A stretch of 64,000 nt of DNA, taken from contig LDWW01000015.1 in NCBI GenBank assembly GCA_001045525.1, forward strand, positions 49,313-113,312. The letters are read 5' to 3'. Positions 26,814 through 35,556 of this stretch are shown here, piece after piece. Below the pieces are notes generated by a model, which worked only from the letters and a program-made list of their open reading frames with translations, ran no database searches and was not told the DNA's origin. Positions within the stretch are counted from its first letter, which is position 1, and every line of letters starts with the position of its first letter. Both the position numbers and the translations under genes were made by a program. Source of the DNA: Chitinispirillum alkaliphilum. Lineage in GTDB: Bacteria > Fibrobacterota > Chitinivibrionia > Chitinivibrionales > Chitinispirillaceae.

Positions 26814-28362
26814 CCAGAATGGTTATATCATCTTCAGGTGTAACTGTTCCGCAGAAATGCTTCTGATCTTCAAGTATGGCATTTACTGCTTCGGATGGTT
26901 TCAGCTCAAGAGAAGCAATGGTGGCTTTTGTGAGTTTGTCAATTCCATACATCTGGTCATCTTTGTTTTGTGCTTCAACCAGTCCGTCTGTATAAAGAAG
27001 TATTCTGTTGCAGCCCGGTTTGTAATCAATCTCTCTTTCTGATAGCATCATATCGGGGAAAACACCCATAAACAGGCCATCAGCTTTTATACTTGTACAG
27101 ATTCTCTTCTCTTTATCCACTAAAAGAACAGGGCAGTGTCCTGCTGATGTAAACTTGAACTTTTGGGCATTTACATCGAGAACCGCATAAAATATTGTGA
27201 CGAAATTATCTGTTCGGATTTCAGAAAGGAAAGTTTTGTTGATTTTTTCCAGCGTCTTCTGAGGTGAAAGTTCATCTTTGGCAAATGTTTTAAGTAAAAT
27301 CTTTGCCATCGACATTATAAGTGCGGAGGCAACGCCATGCCCTGAGACATCCGCAACAACTAACCCGTAAATGTTAGGGTCTATTTCGAAGATATCATAG
27401 TAATCCCCTCCTACAGCATCGGCTGAAAGGTACTGGGCGCCTACGGCAAACGAGCCGCTGCTTTTAATGTTACCGGGTAGTAATCCCTGTTGAATAGTTC
27501 TGGCGTGTTCAAGATCATTCTGAATTTTTGACTGGGCGATCTGAAGATCCTGGTTAACCTTTTGAAGCTGTTCGTTTGTCTTGTGAAGATTGCTGTTTGC
27601 AGAGTCAAGTGCTTTTAATATACGGGAGTTTTCAATAAGTATACCGGTTATATTGATAATGGCGGTAAGTTGAGTGATATCGTCACTGCTGATATTCTCT
27701 TTACTGGTTCTGTCCATCCAAAAAACGCCGTCGGCCTTGAAAGCGGAACACTTGGTACAGCATTTCCTTTTTTCGTCTTCTGTGCGGGTGTTAAGCATCT
27801 GGCCGGCACCCATTACACTCCAGCAGTAAGGGTTGAATCCGCCGTGTGCGGGGCAGCTTGTCTTTGAACAGCATTTGATATCCTTGCACGCATGGTTCAG
27901 TTTGCTTACCATCGGAACCGCAAGATAATAGGCGGACCCGAAATTTTTGTAGAAGATATCATTTTGTCTGTCAGGCTCATCAACTATAATGTGCCGATTG
28001 AGAAAGATGGCGTCGGTAATCTCTCCACCATCAAACTCCATAGGTATAGCAAGTGAACTGACTTCGGAGTCATTGAATCCTACCCAGTGAGAAGGACAGA
28101 GTCTGAAGTTATCAGCCTGTATATCGAAAAGTATGATTCGGTCGAAACCTAAAAGTTCCTGAATCGCTAACAGGGCTGTTTTGATGATATTGTTAACATC
28201 TGTGCAGGAATGAAGCACTTTGGTAAGCTCATTGATCATTGATGCATTCATCAGCTGCATCTTAAGCTGTTCGTTCTGTGCTTCCAGTTGTCCGATGGAG
28301 TGGCCGGGGAGGTCTTTTGTTGAAGATGTTTTTGAAAAAACAGTTTTTTTCTCTGAACTCAT
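26800..28362 (-). CDS. GAF-SpoIIE/PP2C serine phosphatase with cysteine cluster (RsbU-like)
   Basis: This is a 520-residue cytoplasmic protein. A short coiled coil (22-40) leads into a GAF-like sensor (about 45-260), then a coiled coil (265-300). A PPM/SpoIIE phosphatase follows, with metal Asp residues in GGDYYDIFE, VVADVSGHGVA and LLYTDGLVEA. Such enzymes dephosphorylate anti-sigma antagonists in partner-switching control. Inside the GAF region eight cysteines (159, 164, 165, 170, 180, 201, 202, 205) follow the pattern C-x4-CC-x4-CPA-x8-CW-x20-CC-x2-C, reminiscent of two-CW-type clusters and possibly binding iron-sulfur or another metal. No anti-sigma or antagonist gene is adjacent. Confidence 0.85.
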   Translation of the reverse strand: MSSEKKTVFSKTSSTKDLPGHSIGQLEAQNEQLKMQLMNASMINELTKVLHSCTDVNNIIKTALLAIQELLGFDRIILFDIQADNFRLCPSHWVGFNDSEVSSLAIPMEFDGGEITDAIFLNRHIIVDEPDRQNDIFYKNFGSAYYLAVPMVSKLNHACKDIKCCSKTSCPAHGGFNPYCWSVMGAGQMLNTRTEDEKRKCCTKCSAFKADGVFWMDRTSKENISSDDITQLTAIINITGILIENSRILKALDSANSNLHKTNEQLQKVNQDLQIAQSKIQNDLEHARTIQQGLLPGNIKSSGSFAVGAQYLSADAVGGDYYDIFEIDPNIYGLVVADVSGHGVASALIMSMAKILLKTFAKDELSPQKTLEKINKTFLSEIRTDNFVTIFYAVLDVNAQKFKFTSAGHCPVLLVDKEKRICTSIKADGLFMGVFPDMMLSEREIDYKPGCNRILLYTDGLVEAQNKDDQMYGIDKLTKATIASLELKPSEAVNAILEDQKHFCGTVTPEDDITILAVDF

Positions 28363-28539
28363 GGATATTTATTCTTTTTTATGGGTTTTGGCCTCTGGAT
28401 AGGACATAAACTTGACTTTTACCCCCTATTGGAACCATTTTTCTATATTTAATCAGCAATGTCGCTAATACTACAACGTATTTTGATAAACTTATAATCA
28501 TTGTACAACTTTTTCAGTTGAATTCCAAGGGGGAATAGC

Positions 28540-29214
28540 TTGAATATCAAATACAACAAGAAAAAACAGGAACTGAAATCCGATCCAGTCATCACTGCTT
28601 TGGTAAAAGCGAAAGAATTCGTGTTAAAAAATAATACAGCGGTTATCGGGGGGCTTGTAGTTATTTTGTTTGTCCTGGTTGGAGTTCTTCTTTTTAACAG
28701 AGCAAAAGAATCCAGTATCAGACAGGCACAGGAGATGTTTGGTTTAGCGGTATTGGAGTACAATCAGAACAATCTTGATGAGGCAATCAGTTATTTCGGA
28801 GACGCTGCTAACAGCTTCAGTCACACACCGCAGGGCAAAATGAGTGCGTATATGCTGGGAGGTATTTATTATTCTCAGGATAACTTCGATGAAGCTATCA
28901 AATGGTTTGAAAGGGCAGTCTCAAATAAATCTTCATCCGGCTTTATAGGGGCTCAGGCATTGGTGGGTCTTGGTGTGAGCCATGAGGCCAGTGGGAACAG
29001 CGCAAAGGCGATGGAGTATTACAGAAGAGCTCTTAGGGATGACAGGATAGCTTTTCAGCACCCGTCCGTTCGTTGGAAAATGGCATTGCTGAGCCGATCT
29101 GAAAACAGCGAACTTGCCACCGAACTGTGCAAAGAGTTAATCTCTGATACCACTGCGACATATTATCATCAGGAAGCCAAAAATCTGCTGGCTAGCATGG
29201 AGGCTGGCTCTTAA
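28540..29214 (+). CDS. Membrane-anchored TPR protein, YfgM-like
   Basis: The 224-residue protein starts at TTG 28540 with AAGGGGG upstream. One membrane helix (about 34-54, AVIGGLVVILFVLVGVLLF) is followed by tetratricopeptide repeats (LAVLEYNQNNLDEAISYF, MLGGIYYSQDNFDEAIKWF, GLGVSHEASGNSAKAMEYY). The layout resembles YfgM, an ancillary subunit of the SecYEG translocon, with the repeats in the periplasm. It is the first gene of the cassette that ends with the ParA-M23 fusion. Confidence 0.75.
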   Translation: MNIKYNKKKQELKSDPVITALVKAKEFVLKNNTAVIGGLVVILFVLVGVLLFNRAKESSIRQAQEMFGLAVLEYNQNNLDEAISYFGDAANSFSHTPQGKMSAYMLGGIYYSQDNFDEAIKWFERAVSNKSSSGFIGAQALVGLGVSHEASGNSAKAMEYYRRALRDDRIAFQHPSVRWKMALLSRSENSELATELCKELISDTTATYYHQEAKNLLASMEAGS

Positions 29215-29266
29215 ATTTATTTTCTGAATAAAAAAATCAATATAAACGTCTCTACTGGAGGGTGTA

Positions 29267-29617
29267 ATGAAAGTTTTACTTCTTGAAAATGCTCAAAATA
29301 AAGAGGAGCAGTTAAAAGAGGAGATGGAAGGGAAAAAGCTTGAAGTTATTTCCTGTCGCAGTTCCAATGATTTTTTGAATGCAATAGAAGAAACTGAGTT
29401 TGATAAGATAGTTATGAATCAGGAGTTCTGGGATAAGGGAAGTTCGATATATTGCTATTTCAACATAGGCCCAAAACTTAAAAACACACCTTTGCTTGTT
29501 TACAATGCAGAGGAAAACTTTGCTGCACTTTGTGACAGGGAAAAACATGAGCAGGACCAGATTCTTCATAAGCCTGTAGAAAACAGTCTTATCGTGGAAG
29601 CTGCTATGCAGAATTAA
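29267..29617 (+). CDS. Degenerate receiver-domain protein (pseudo-receiver)
   Basis: The protein has 116 residues, the size of a stand-alone CheY-like domain. The fold pattern is retained (KVLLLENA, FDKIVMN, TPLLVYNA and LHKPVENSL with Lys102-Pro103). The phosphoacceptor Asp is Asn51 (IVMNQEF), and the usual acidic pair is reduced to Glu7-Asn8. Phosphorylation is therefore unlikely, and it may act as a constitutive adaptor. It has its own GGAGGGTG ribosome site and is eight bases from the ParA-M23 gene. Confidence 0.6.
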   Translation: MKVLLLENAQNKEEQLKEEMEGKKLEVISCRSSNDFLNAIEETEFDKIVMNQEFWDKGSSIYCYFNIGPKLKNTPLLVYNAEENFAALCDREKHEQDQILHKPVENSLIVEAAMQN

Positions 29618-29625
29618 TGTATTAA

Positions 29626-31464
29626 ATGAGTGAAATTTCGAACAAAAAACTGATCTTTGAAGATTCGGACAGAGGAGGGATAATCCACATCGCCAATATC
29701 AAAGGTGGTGTTGGAAAGTCAACTGTGGCAACAAACCTTGCCGCAGCGCTGTCAAAAAAAGGCCCTACTCTCCTAATTGATCTCGATGTTCAGGGCAGTG
29801 TAAGCACTGCCCTGGGTGTTGATGAAATCCAGCCGAAGTATTCCTCGTGGGTGCTTTTCAAACGTCGCTTTGCCCTGGAGAATACTGAAAGAACATCCGG
29901 TGGTATTACCAATAGGTTGTATAATTTTCTACGCCGTTTCGAGCAGATCTGTTTTGGTCAAATCATTGGAAGAGGGTCGCTCAGATCCGCCATCGTAAAG
30001 GTAAGACCCTGTCTTGATCTTGTCCCCGCAAGTGCAGACCTTTTCCGGGTACCCCGGCTCTATCAACTTCAAAACCTTGTCCACAATCTCCAAATCTCCC
30101 GTCAATACTACAAATATGTAGTAATTGATACGCCTTCGGTTTGGAATAAGCTGAGTTACACATTATTTATCAATAGTGATTTGAATATAGTGCCTGTCAC
30201 CCTGAATGCCCTTTCGACCAAAAGTTTGAGGGATTATCTTGCAAATGTTAAAAGGGTCACCGAAAAAAATCCTAACGTTCGTTTAAGAATAGTAAAGAAC
30301 GAGGTTTACGGAAAACAGAATTCTGTGTTAAAGGGTAAGACCAGGACCATGAGTGAAAACAGAAAATACCTTGATTCACTCTGTGAGCAGGTATCTGTGA
30401 AAGGCAAAGCAGGATGCTCTTTTTTGCCTCAATCTCTGATTTTCGACCTTGAAATACCAGAGTCTGCGCATGTCAGAAACGCACAGGATGAGGGAAGACC
30501 GGTCTTTGAATCAATGCAATATTCTACAGCTCAGAAAGCCTTCGCAAATTTAGGAAAACATGTTCAGTTTGTTCTGAACAGTATAGACGATTCTCCCGCT
30601 CCGAGTACCTTTTTTGAAGAGCTTGTTTCAGTTAGTTTCAAAACTGCTGCTTTACTGGGCATAGTAGTTTTTGTTGGCTTTAACTCTCCAATAAAAAATG
30701 TCGCAGCCCCTCGACCCATGGCTCCCCAACAGCTTGTTGAGACTGATTCAGAAAGAGCCTTTGTACATACCTTTGGGCCTGGAGAAAGTATCTACAGAAT
30801 AGCAAAATATGCTATATCCCGGTTTAGAGCCACGGTTCCAAGTCTTCAGGAATTAAGTGAATATGTCAGAGAAACCGTTAACATCTACAACAGCACAAGA
30901 CCGCAGTATCAGCCTGCATTAACCAATATCAACAACATTCAACCCGGCTTGCAACTCACGTTTTACCCCCCTTCCGGTATTCACAACCCACACGAAAATG
31001 AATTAACTCAGGTTTATGCCTATTTTATGGCAATGGTTGATGCCCAACACCCTTATGTCACCGGGGTGTGGTGTGAACGGGGTACCGGTGGAGGAACACC
31101 CCATTATGGGATCGATGTCGCTGCACCTTATGGTTCTGAAGTTATAAGTCCTGCTGATGGAATTGCGGTACTAAGAACTGACAACATCGCGGGGAGAACC
31201 GTTGGGGTAAGAATGTTTGATGGCTCAATTATATTTTTCTCTCATCTTGATAAAAGGTTTGTTAGCACAGGTGATACTGTGAGCAAGGGCATGGCTCTGG
31301 GTACAATTGGAATGACAGGAAGGACTACCGGACCTCACGTACATATCGGATATGGCGTAGAAAGTCAGTCAAGACACGATATGTCTTTTGGAAGATTTCA
31401 CTACAGACTTTCAGACCCCAAGCATTTTTTCTATAAACAATCTTTTTTCAGAAATTCAGACTGA
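29626..31464 (+). CDS. ParA/MinD-type ATPase fused to a periplasmic M23 (LytM) peptidase
   Basis: This is one continuous 612-residue frame. Residues 18-330 form a ParA/Soj-type ATPase: deviant Walker A KGGVGKST (26-33), IDLDVQGS switch (51-58) and YVVIDTPS Walker B (near 168). A single membrane helix follows (about 335-355, AALLGIVVFVGF). Residues about 372-455 are LysM-like (HTFGPGESIYRIAKYAI). Residues 480-600 are an M23 metallopeptidase with zinc ligands HYGID (His493, Asp497) and HVH (His571, His573), plus His540 in SHLDK, so the site looks intact. The predicted topology places the ATPase in the cytoplasm and the endopeptidase in the periplasm. It could position a peptidoglycan hydrolase by a nucleotide-driven switch; that role is inference. 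It is probably co-transcribed with the two genes upstream. Confidence 0.85.
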   Translation: MSEISNKKLIFEDSDRGGIIHIANIKGGVGKSTVATNLAAALSKKGPTLLIDLDVQGSVSTALGVDEIQPKYSSWVLFKRRFALENTERTSGGITNRLYNFLRRFEQICFGQIIGRGSLRSAIVKVRPCLDLVPASADLFRVPRLYQLQNLVHNLQISRQYYKYVVIDTPSVWNKLSYTLFINSDLNIVPVTLNALSTKSLRDYLANVKRVTEKNPNVRLRIVKNEVYGKQNSVLKGKTRTMSENRKYLDSLCEQVSVKGKAGCSFLPQSLIFDLEIPESAHVRNAQDEGRPVFESMQYSTAQKAFANLGKHVQFVLNSIDDSPAPSTFFEELVSVSFKTAALLGIVVFVGFNSPIKNVAAPRPMAPQQLVETDSERAFVHTFGPGESIYRIAKYAISRFRATVPSLQELSEYVRETVNIYNSTRPQYQPALTNINNIQPGLQLTFYPPSGIHNPHENELTQVYAYFMAMVDAQHPYVTGVWCERGTGGGTPHYGIDVAAPYGSEVISPADGIAVLRTDNIAGRTVGVRMFDGSIIFFSHLDKRFVSTGDTVSKGMALGTIGMTGRTTGPHVHIGYGVESQSRHDMSFGRFHYRLSDPKHFFYKQSFFRNSD

Positions 31465-31480
31465 TGATCGCAAACCAAAA

Positions 31481-31496
31481 GGTTTTTTTTTAAGAA
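31481..31496 (+). terminator. Weak terminator-like site after the ParA-M23 gene
   Basis: A short stem (AAACC with GGTTT around loop AAAA) is followed by a run of Ts. It lies between the convergent fusion gene and recN. The stem is only about five base pairs, so this is tentative. Confidence 0.3.
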
Positions 31497-31609
31497 TAGA
31501 ATCAAAAGATCCCGTAAAGCTAAATTGTCCTGCACTCTTTTCAGCAGGGCGAACGGAAATTACATAAATTCGGGCTGAATTTTTACATTTGACCAGTTAC
31601 AGCCAACCT

Positions 31610-33277
31610 TTAAACTTTTGATTTCTTCTTCAGTAGCTCTAATGCATGCTGTTTCGAGATTTCAGAATCGTCCCCGAGCATCCGGCTGATTTCGGCCACT
31701 TTTTCTTTGTCGGAAAGTTTTCTGACCACAGTGTGAGTGCGCTGCTCATGAAGGGTCTTGTTCACAACGTAATGATTATCTGCAATCGAGGCAATCTGAT
31801 GAAGGTGGGAGATGCAAAAAATCTGATGCGTTTTACTTAGGGCATACAAGGCGTTTGCTACTTCTACAGCAACAACACCGCCGATACCTGTATCGATTTC
31901 ATCAAAAATCAAAACCGGTATCTCATCCTGTTCGGAGAGGATCGACTTTATTGCAAGCATCAATCTTGAAATTTCACCTCCTGATGCACACTTGCAGAGT
32001 GGAAGAAACTCCTCTCCGGCATTTGTTTTTACAGTAAATCTGATGTAGTCAAGACCATCAGGGCCAGGTTTTTCCAAAGGCTGCAGTTCTGTTTTCCACT
32101 CTCCTCCTGTAAAACCAAGTTTTTCCATCTTGGAGGTTATGCCATTGTCGAAACCGGCAACTTTTTCCAAACGTTTATGACGCAATTTTTCTCCTGCGCT
32201 TTTGCATACTGCCTCTGCCTGTTTGAGCTTTTCCTGTAGTCTCTCCTCTTCGAAGCTGATATTTTCGATTTGAGAGAGATCGTTTGCTATGTTGTCTCTT
32301 TTTTCGATCAGCTCCTCAAGGGAACAGAAATATTTTTTCTTCAGCTTTTGAATTTTGGCAAGTCTCGAATTGATAAACTCTATTCTTGCAGGATTTGCCT
32401 GAGATGTCTTGCTCAGATAAGAATCACAGAACATTTCAAGATCACCGCAAACCGAAATCATGTTTTCGATATCAGATATCCAGGGTTGAGCCGCAGAATC
32501 AAATTTGCATAATGTGTCAAGTTTTTTCCTGATTTGCGACAACCTTTTTAAGGCAGAATCTCCGGAATTTAAAAGGTCTCCGATTTCAGAAACACAACTT
32601 ATCCTCTCAGCGCTTGAGGTAAGAAGCGATAGTTCGTTTTCTAATTCCGACTCTTCACCGGGCTGAAGTTTAAGTTTACTCAACTCAGAAAACTGAAACT
32701 CAAGCAGCTCTTTTTTCTCCAGAAGTTTTTTTGCATTTTCTTTTGCCGACTGGAGTTCCTCTTTTGCAGAAACGAACAGGGTGTAACAATGTTGATAATC
32801 CTGTTTAATCTGACCCACTCCCGGTAGCTTGTCTACAAAGGCAATATGCTGTGGTTCGCTCATCAGTGACTGGTGTTCATGTTGACCATGAAGATCAATC
32901 AGATGATTCCCTAATCTCTTAAGTGAGGAGAGGGGAACGGGATTTTGGTTGATAAAAACCCTGTTTCTGCCATTTTGAGATATAGTTCGCCTGATAATAA
33001 TCTGCATATCTTCTGCAGATATACCCATTTCATCGAGTACTGATTCTGTTGAGGGTGAGATTGCGGAAAATTCAAATACACCGCTGACTTCAGCTTCTGT
33101 GCTGCCGCTTCTGATAATCTCCGTTGATGCCCGTTCTCCCAGTAACAGACCTATGGAGCCAATAAGTATCGATTTTCCTGCTCCGGTTTCTCCGGTAAAG
33201 ACCGAAAACCCCTCCTCAAACTGGAGACTGAGTTCTTTTATGAGGGCAATATTTTTAATGCGTAATTCACGAATCAT
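31610..33277 (-). CDS. recN: DNA repair protein RecN
   Basis: This SMC-like ATPase of 555 residues acts in double-strand break repair. It has Walker A GETGAGKS, a long central coiled coil, ABC signature CASGGEISRLMLAI and Walker B VLIFDEIDTGIGG. The frame is open from 33310, but MIRELRIKNIAL at 33277 is the standard RecN N-terminus and lies two bases after the nadK stop, so the shorter start is chosen. It is the last gene of the lepA-recN operon; nadK-recN adjacency is common in bacteria. Confidence 0.95.
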   Translation of the reverse strand: MIRELRIKNIALIKELSLQFEEGFSVFTGETGAGKSILIGSIGLLLGERASTEIIRSGSTEAEVSGVFEFSAISPSTESVLDEMGISAEDMQIIIRRTISQNGRNRVFINQNPVPLSSLKRLGNHLIDLHGQHEHQSLMSEPQHIAFVDKLPGVGQIKQDYQHCYTLFVSAKEELQSAKENAKKLLEKKELLEFQFSELSKLKLQPGEESELENELSLLTSSAERISCVSEIGDLLNSGDSALKRLSQIRKKLDTLCKFDSAAQPWISDIENMISVCGDLEMFCDSYLSKTSQANPARIEFINSRLAKIQKLKKKYFCSLEELIEKRDNIANDLSQIENISFEEERLQEKLKQAEAVCKSAGEKLRHKRLEKVAGFDNGITSKMEKLGFTGGEWKTELQPLEKPGPDGLDYIRFTVKTNAGEEFLPLCKCASGGEISRLMLAIKSILSEQDEIPVLIFDEIDTGIGGVVAVEVANALYALSKTHQIFCISHLHQIASIADNHYVVNKTLHEQRTHTVVRKLSDKEKVAEISRMLGDDSEISKQHALELLKKKSKV

Positions 33278-33279
33278 AA

Positions 33280-34164
33280 TTAGTTCCGTTGTTTGTAACC
33301 TTGACCCCACCCCAGTTTTTTGCGCAAAAGAGAAAAACAGGATTGTTCCGCAAGCTGAATCAGATTGGTGGTATCACCTCCGTAGGAGACCGTTATCTCG
33401 TCGCCGTTTTGCAGCGTTACCGACTCAAGCCCATCGGCGGTGAGAAGAAGGTCTGGATTTTTCTCGTTTATGAGCAGTTTAATCTCTTTTTCCGATGGTA
33501 AAATTATGGGCCGTTCCGTCAGGGAGTGAGGACAAATCGGGGTCAAAAGAAATGCCTTCACTGTAGGTTCCACAATGGGGCCGCCTGCTGAAAGGGAATA
33601 TGCAGTCGAACCATTGGGTGTGGCCACTATAATCCCATCGGCAAAAAAGTCGGTTATGTAATCATTTCCATACCAGGCTGAAATGGAGGTGAGTTTTGGG
33701 GTGTTGATTCTGTTTATATAGATGTCATTAAGAGCATGATATCTGCATACTTCCTTTTTCTCTCTTGTAATACATGCTTCCAGCACCATTCTGCTGATTG
33801 TCTGATAGTTTCCCCTGCTGATTTCCCAAAGACTGTTTTCCAAATCTTCGGGCCCGATATCGGTAAGGAAGCCCAGTCCCCCGAGATTGACCCCTATAAC
33901 GGGTTTCTGGGAAAACCTGCACATGTGTGCCACAGACAGAAAGGTTCCGTCTCCTCCGATAGAGACAAGAGCATCGCTGTTACTGATAAAATTTTCTACA
34001 CTATCAGCAAATGGATAAGTATCCGGAAGTTGCTTTTTGAGAACAGGGTGGAACAAAAGTGAATAGTCGTTTTGTTTTGCCAGTTTGTTGATACGTGTGA
34101 GAACATCAACAACTTGTTTTGATTCGATAAAAGCAACAATTCCAAAGGAGGAAATCTGTTTCAA
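33280..34164 (-). CDS. nadK: NAD kinase
   Basis: The 294-residue enzyme phosphorylates NAD to NADP. The GGDG catalytic motif is in VSIGGDGTFL, followed by NLGGLGFLTD. The NAD-binding segment includes LNDIYINR, and FADGIIVATPNGSTAYSLSAGGPIV is the conserved core. It overlaps the EPSP-synthase-like gene by four bases (ATGA) and is followed after two bases by recN, all on one transcript. Confidence 0.96.
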   Translation of the reverse strand: MKQISSFGIVAFIESKQVVDVLTRINKLAKQNDYSLLFHPVLKKQLPDTYPFADSVENFISNSDALVSIGGDGTFLSVAHMCRFSQKPVIGVNLGGLGFLTDIGPEDLENSLWEISRGNYQTISRMVLEACITREKKEVCRYHALNDIYINRINTPKLTSISAWYGNDYITDFFADGIIVATPNGSTAYSLSAGGPIVEPTVKAFLLTPICPHSLTERPIILPSEKEIKLLINEKNPDLLLTADGLESVTLQNGDEITVSYGGDTTNLIQLAEQSCFSLLRKKLGWGQGYKQRN

Positions 34165-35549
34165 GCTTTTTTCTCCTCTTTTTTTGTGTTTCTGGATCTG
34201 AATTCACAAACCGAAGAGATAAGATTCTGAAAATCTGGCCAACGTCTGAGAATCAATTCATCACAAACGGTAGTTTCTCCCATACAGCGCAACCCTGCGG
34301 CCACCATTGCCCCACTGATATGGGGAGGCAGTGGTTCAGTAAGATCGAATCCGTCGAGGTATTTAGAGCCTTCAAGAACTATACCATCGGGCATCTCCCC
34401 ATGCCTCGCTCCTAAAAGACGGATGCACTTTTCAAGTACATCTATTCCATCGGGAGTGTCAAGCCTGAAATCCTCAAGCCCTCTGAATACGGATTGAGCC
34501 TGAGCAAATGAGGCCAGAATAATCATTCCGGGAAGCGATGCTTTAAACTGATACAAGGGGCTGCAATGCATCTTTCTTCCGTTAAGATCATGTTTTTGCA
34601 ACGTTATCAGCCCGTTTGCCCCATATGAAGAGCGGGGCTTTTCCTGAATGGTAAATTTACACCCTGCTTTGCGGGCAAAATTGAGAATCTGGGTGTTCCA
34701 TGATTCAAGAGGAACATTACCTATAACAAATGCCCCCCTGGGGATAAGGCATTTGGCCACGATCAAAACTGCAGCAAGAGTTTCATCGCCGGGTACTCTT
34801 ATCTCTACTTCTGAACTGAACCGGGATTTGGTAAAATCTGCTTCAACACTGTTGGTCTGTTTTTGATTTGGTTCGGTTTTTTTTCGTGACTGAAGAAAAC
34901 GGATCCTTTTTGCAAGCAGATCTTCTTCCTGCTCAGTGGGGGTCAGGTTTTTCAACTTCAGTTTAAATCCAAGTGCAGAAATAATTGGTCTGAGTGGATT
35001 TGAGAAAAATGAGTTTAGAAGAAAAGTGTGTGCTTTCCTTGCCCCGAAAAGAAAGCTGATCAGAAGCCCTGCATACTCCTCTTGAACTTCTTTGTCAAGA
35101 GTCGTTTCAGGGGTAAATTCCTGACACTGTATAGCTGTGGATTGATCGAGCATAACTGTCTGGCAAATTATTCCAACATGCTTGGCTTTTTCTATCCAGT
35201 TTTGTATCCGCTTTTCTGATGCTCCCTGAACGTGAACTGTTTTTCCCATTCCCAGACCAATAAAGAGAAAATATTCCTGATAAGGAAACAGTGCCTCAGG
35301 TATTCGTAAAAAAACAGCTGGGTCATCCTGAATCGGAGTGAGAGTCCATGCGGTATCTGTGCAATCTATAGTAACCATCCCTTCCAGTGATTTTTTAATC
35401 TCCTGGGTGAGTGGTGTTGAAGGCACATGGGGAAATTTAAGTGTCAAGCCACCGGCACATCCGGCAAGTGCCGAGAGATACAAAAGATCGGTACTGGGTG
35501 GCAGGTCATATTTTCCGCTGATACTTTTTGCTGGCTGAAGTCGTAACAT
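34161..35549 (-). CDS. EPSP-synthase-fold protein lacking catalytic residues (degenerate AroA homologue)
   Basis: The protein has about 462 residues, close to normal EPSP synthase length. The C-terminal half is recognisable by eye: VPGDETLAAVLIVAKCL (259-275), GLEDFRLDTPDGIDVLEKCIRLLGA (364-388), PPHISGAMVAAGL (415-427) and RRWPDF (442-447). Each corresponds to a conserved AroA block, but active-site residues are replaced. LRxKESDR reads FRLDTPDGI, DHRxAM reads PHISGAM, and the N-terminal PGxKSxxxR is not preserved. Canonical shikimate-3-phosphate chemistry is therefore unlikely. A GTG at 35570 inside tyrA is possible, but ATG 35549 is preferred. It sits between tyrA and nadK in the aromatic operon. 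Confidence 0.7.
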   Translation of the reverse strand: MLRLQPAKSISGKYDLPPSTDLLYLSALAGCAGGLTLKFPHVPSTPLTQEIKKSLEGMVTIDCTDTAWTLTPIQDDPAVFLRIPEALFPYQEYFLFIGLGMGKTVHVQGASEKRIQNWIEKAKHVGIICQTVMLDQSTAIQCQEFTPETTLDKEVQEEYAGLLISFLFGARKAHTFLLNSFFSNPLRPIISALGFKLKLKNLTPTEQEEDLLAKRIRFLQSRKKTEPNQKQTNSVEADFTKSRFSSEVEIRVPGDETLAAVLIVAKCLIPRGAFVIGNVPLESWNTQILNFARKAGCKFTIQEKPRSSYGANGLITLQKHDLNGRKMHCSPLYQFKASLPGMIILASFAQAQSVFRGLEDFRLDTPDGIDVLEKCIRLLGARHGEMPDGIVLEGSKYLDGFDLTEPLPPHISGAMVAAGLRCMGETTVCDELILRRWPDFQNLISSVCEFRSRNTKKEEKKA

Positions 35550-35556
35550 TTTTATA

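Noticed and set aside
33278..33310. N-terminal extension of RecN
   Set aside because: It overlaps nadK and is absent from the standard RecN N-terminus MIRELRIKNIAL.
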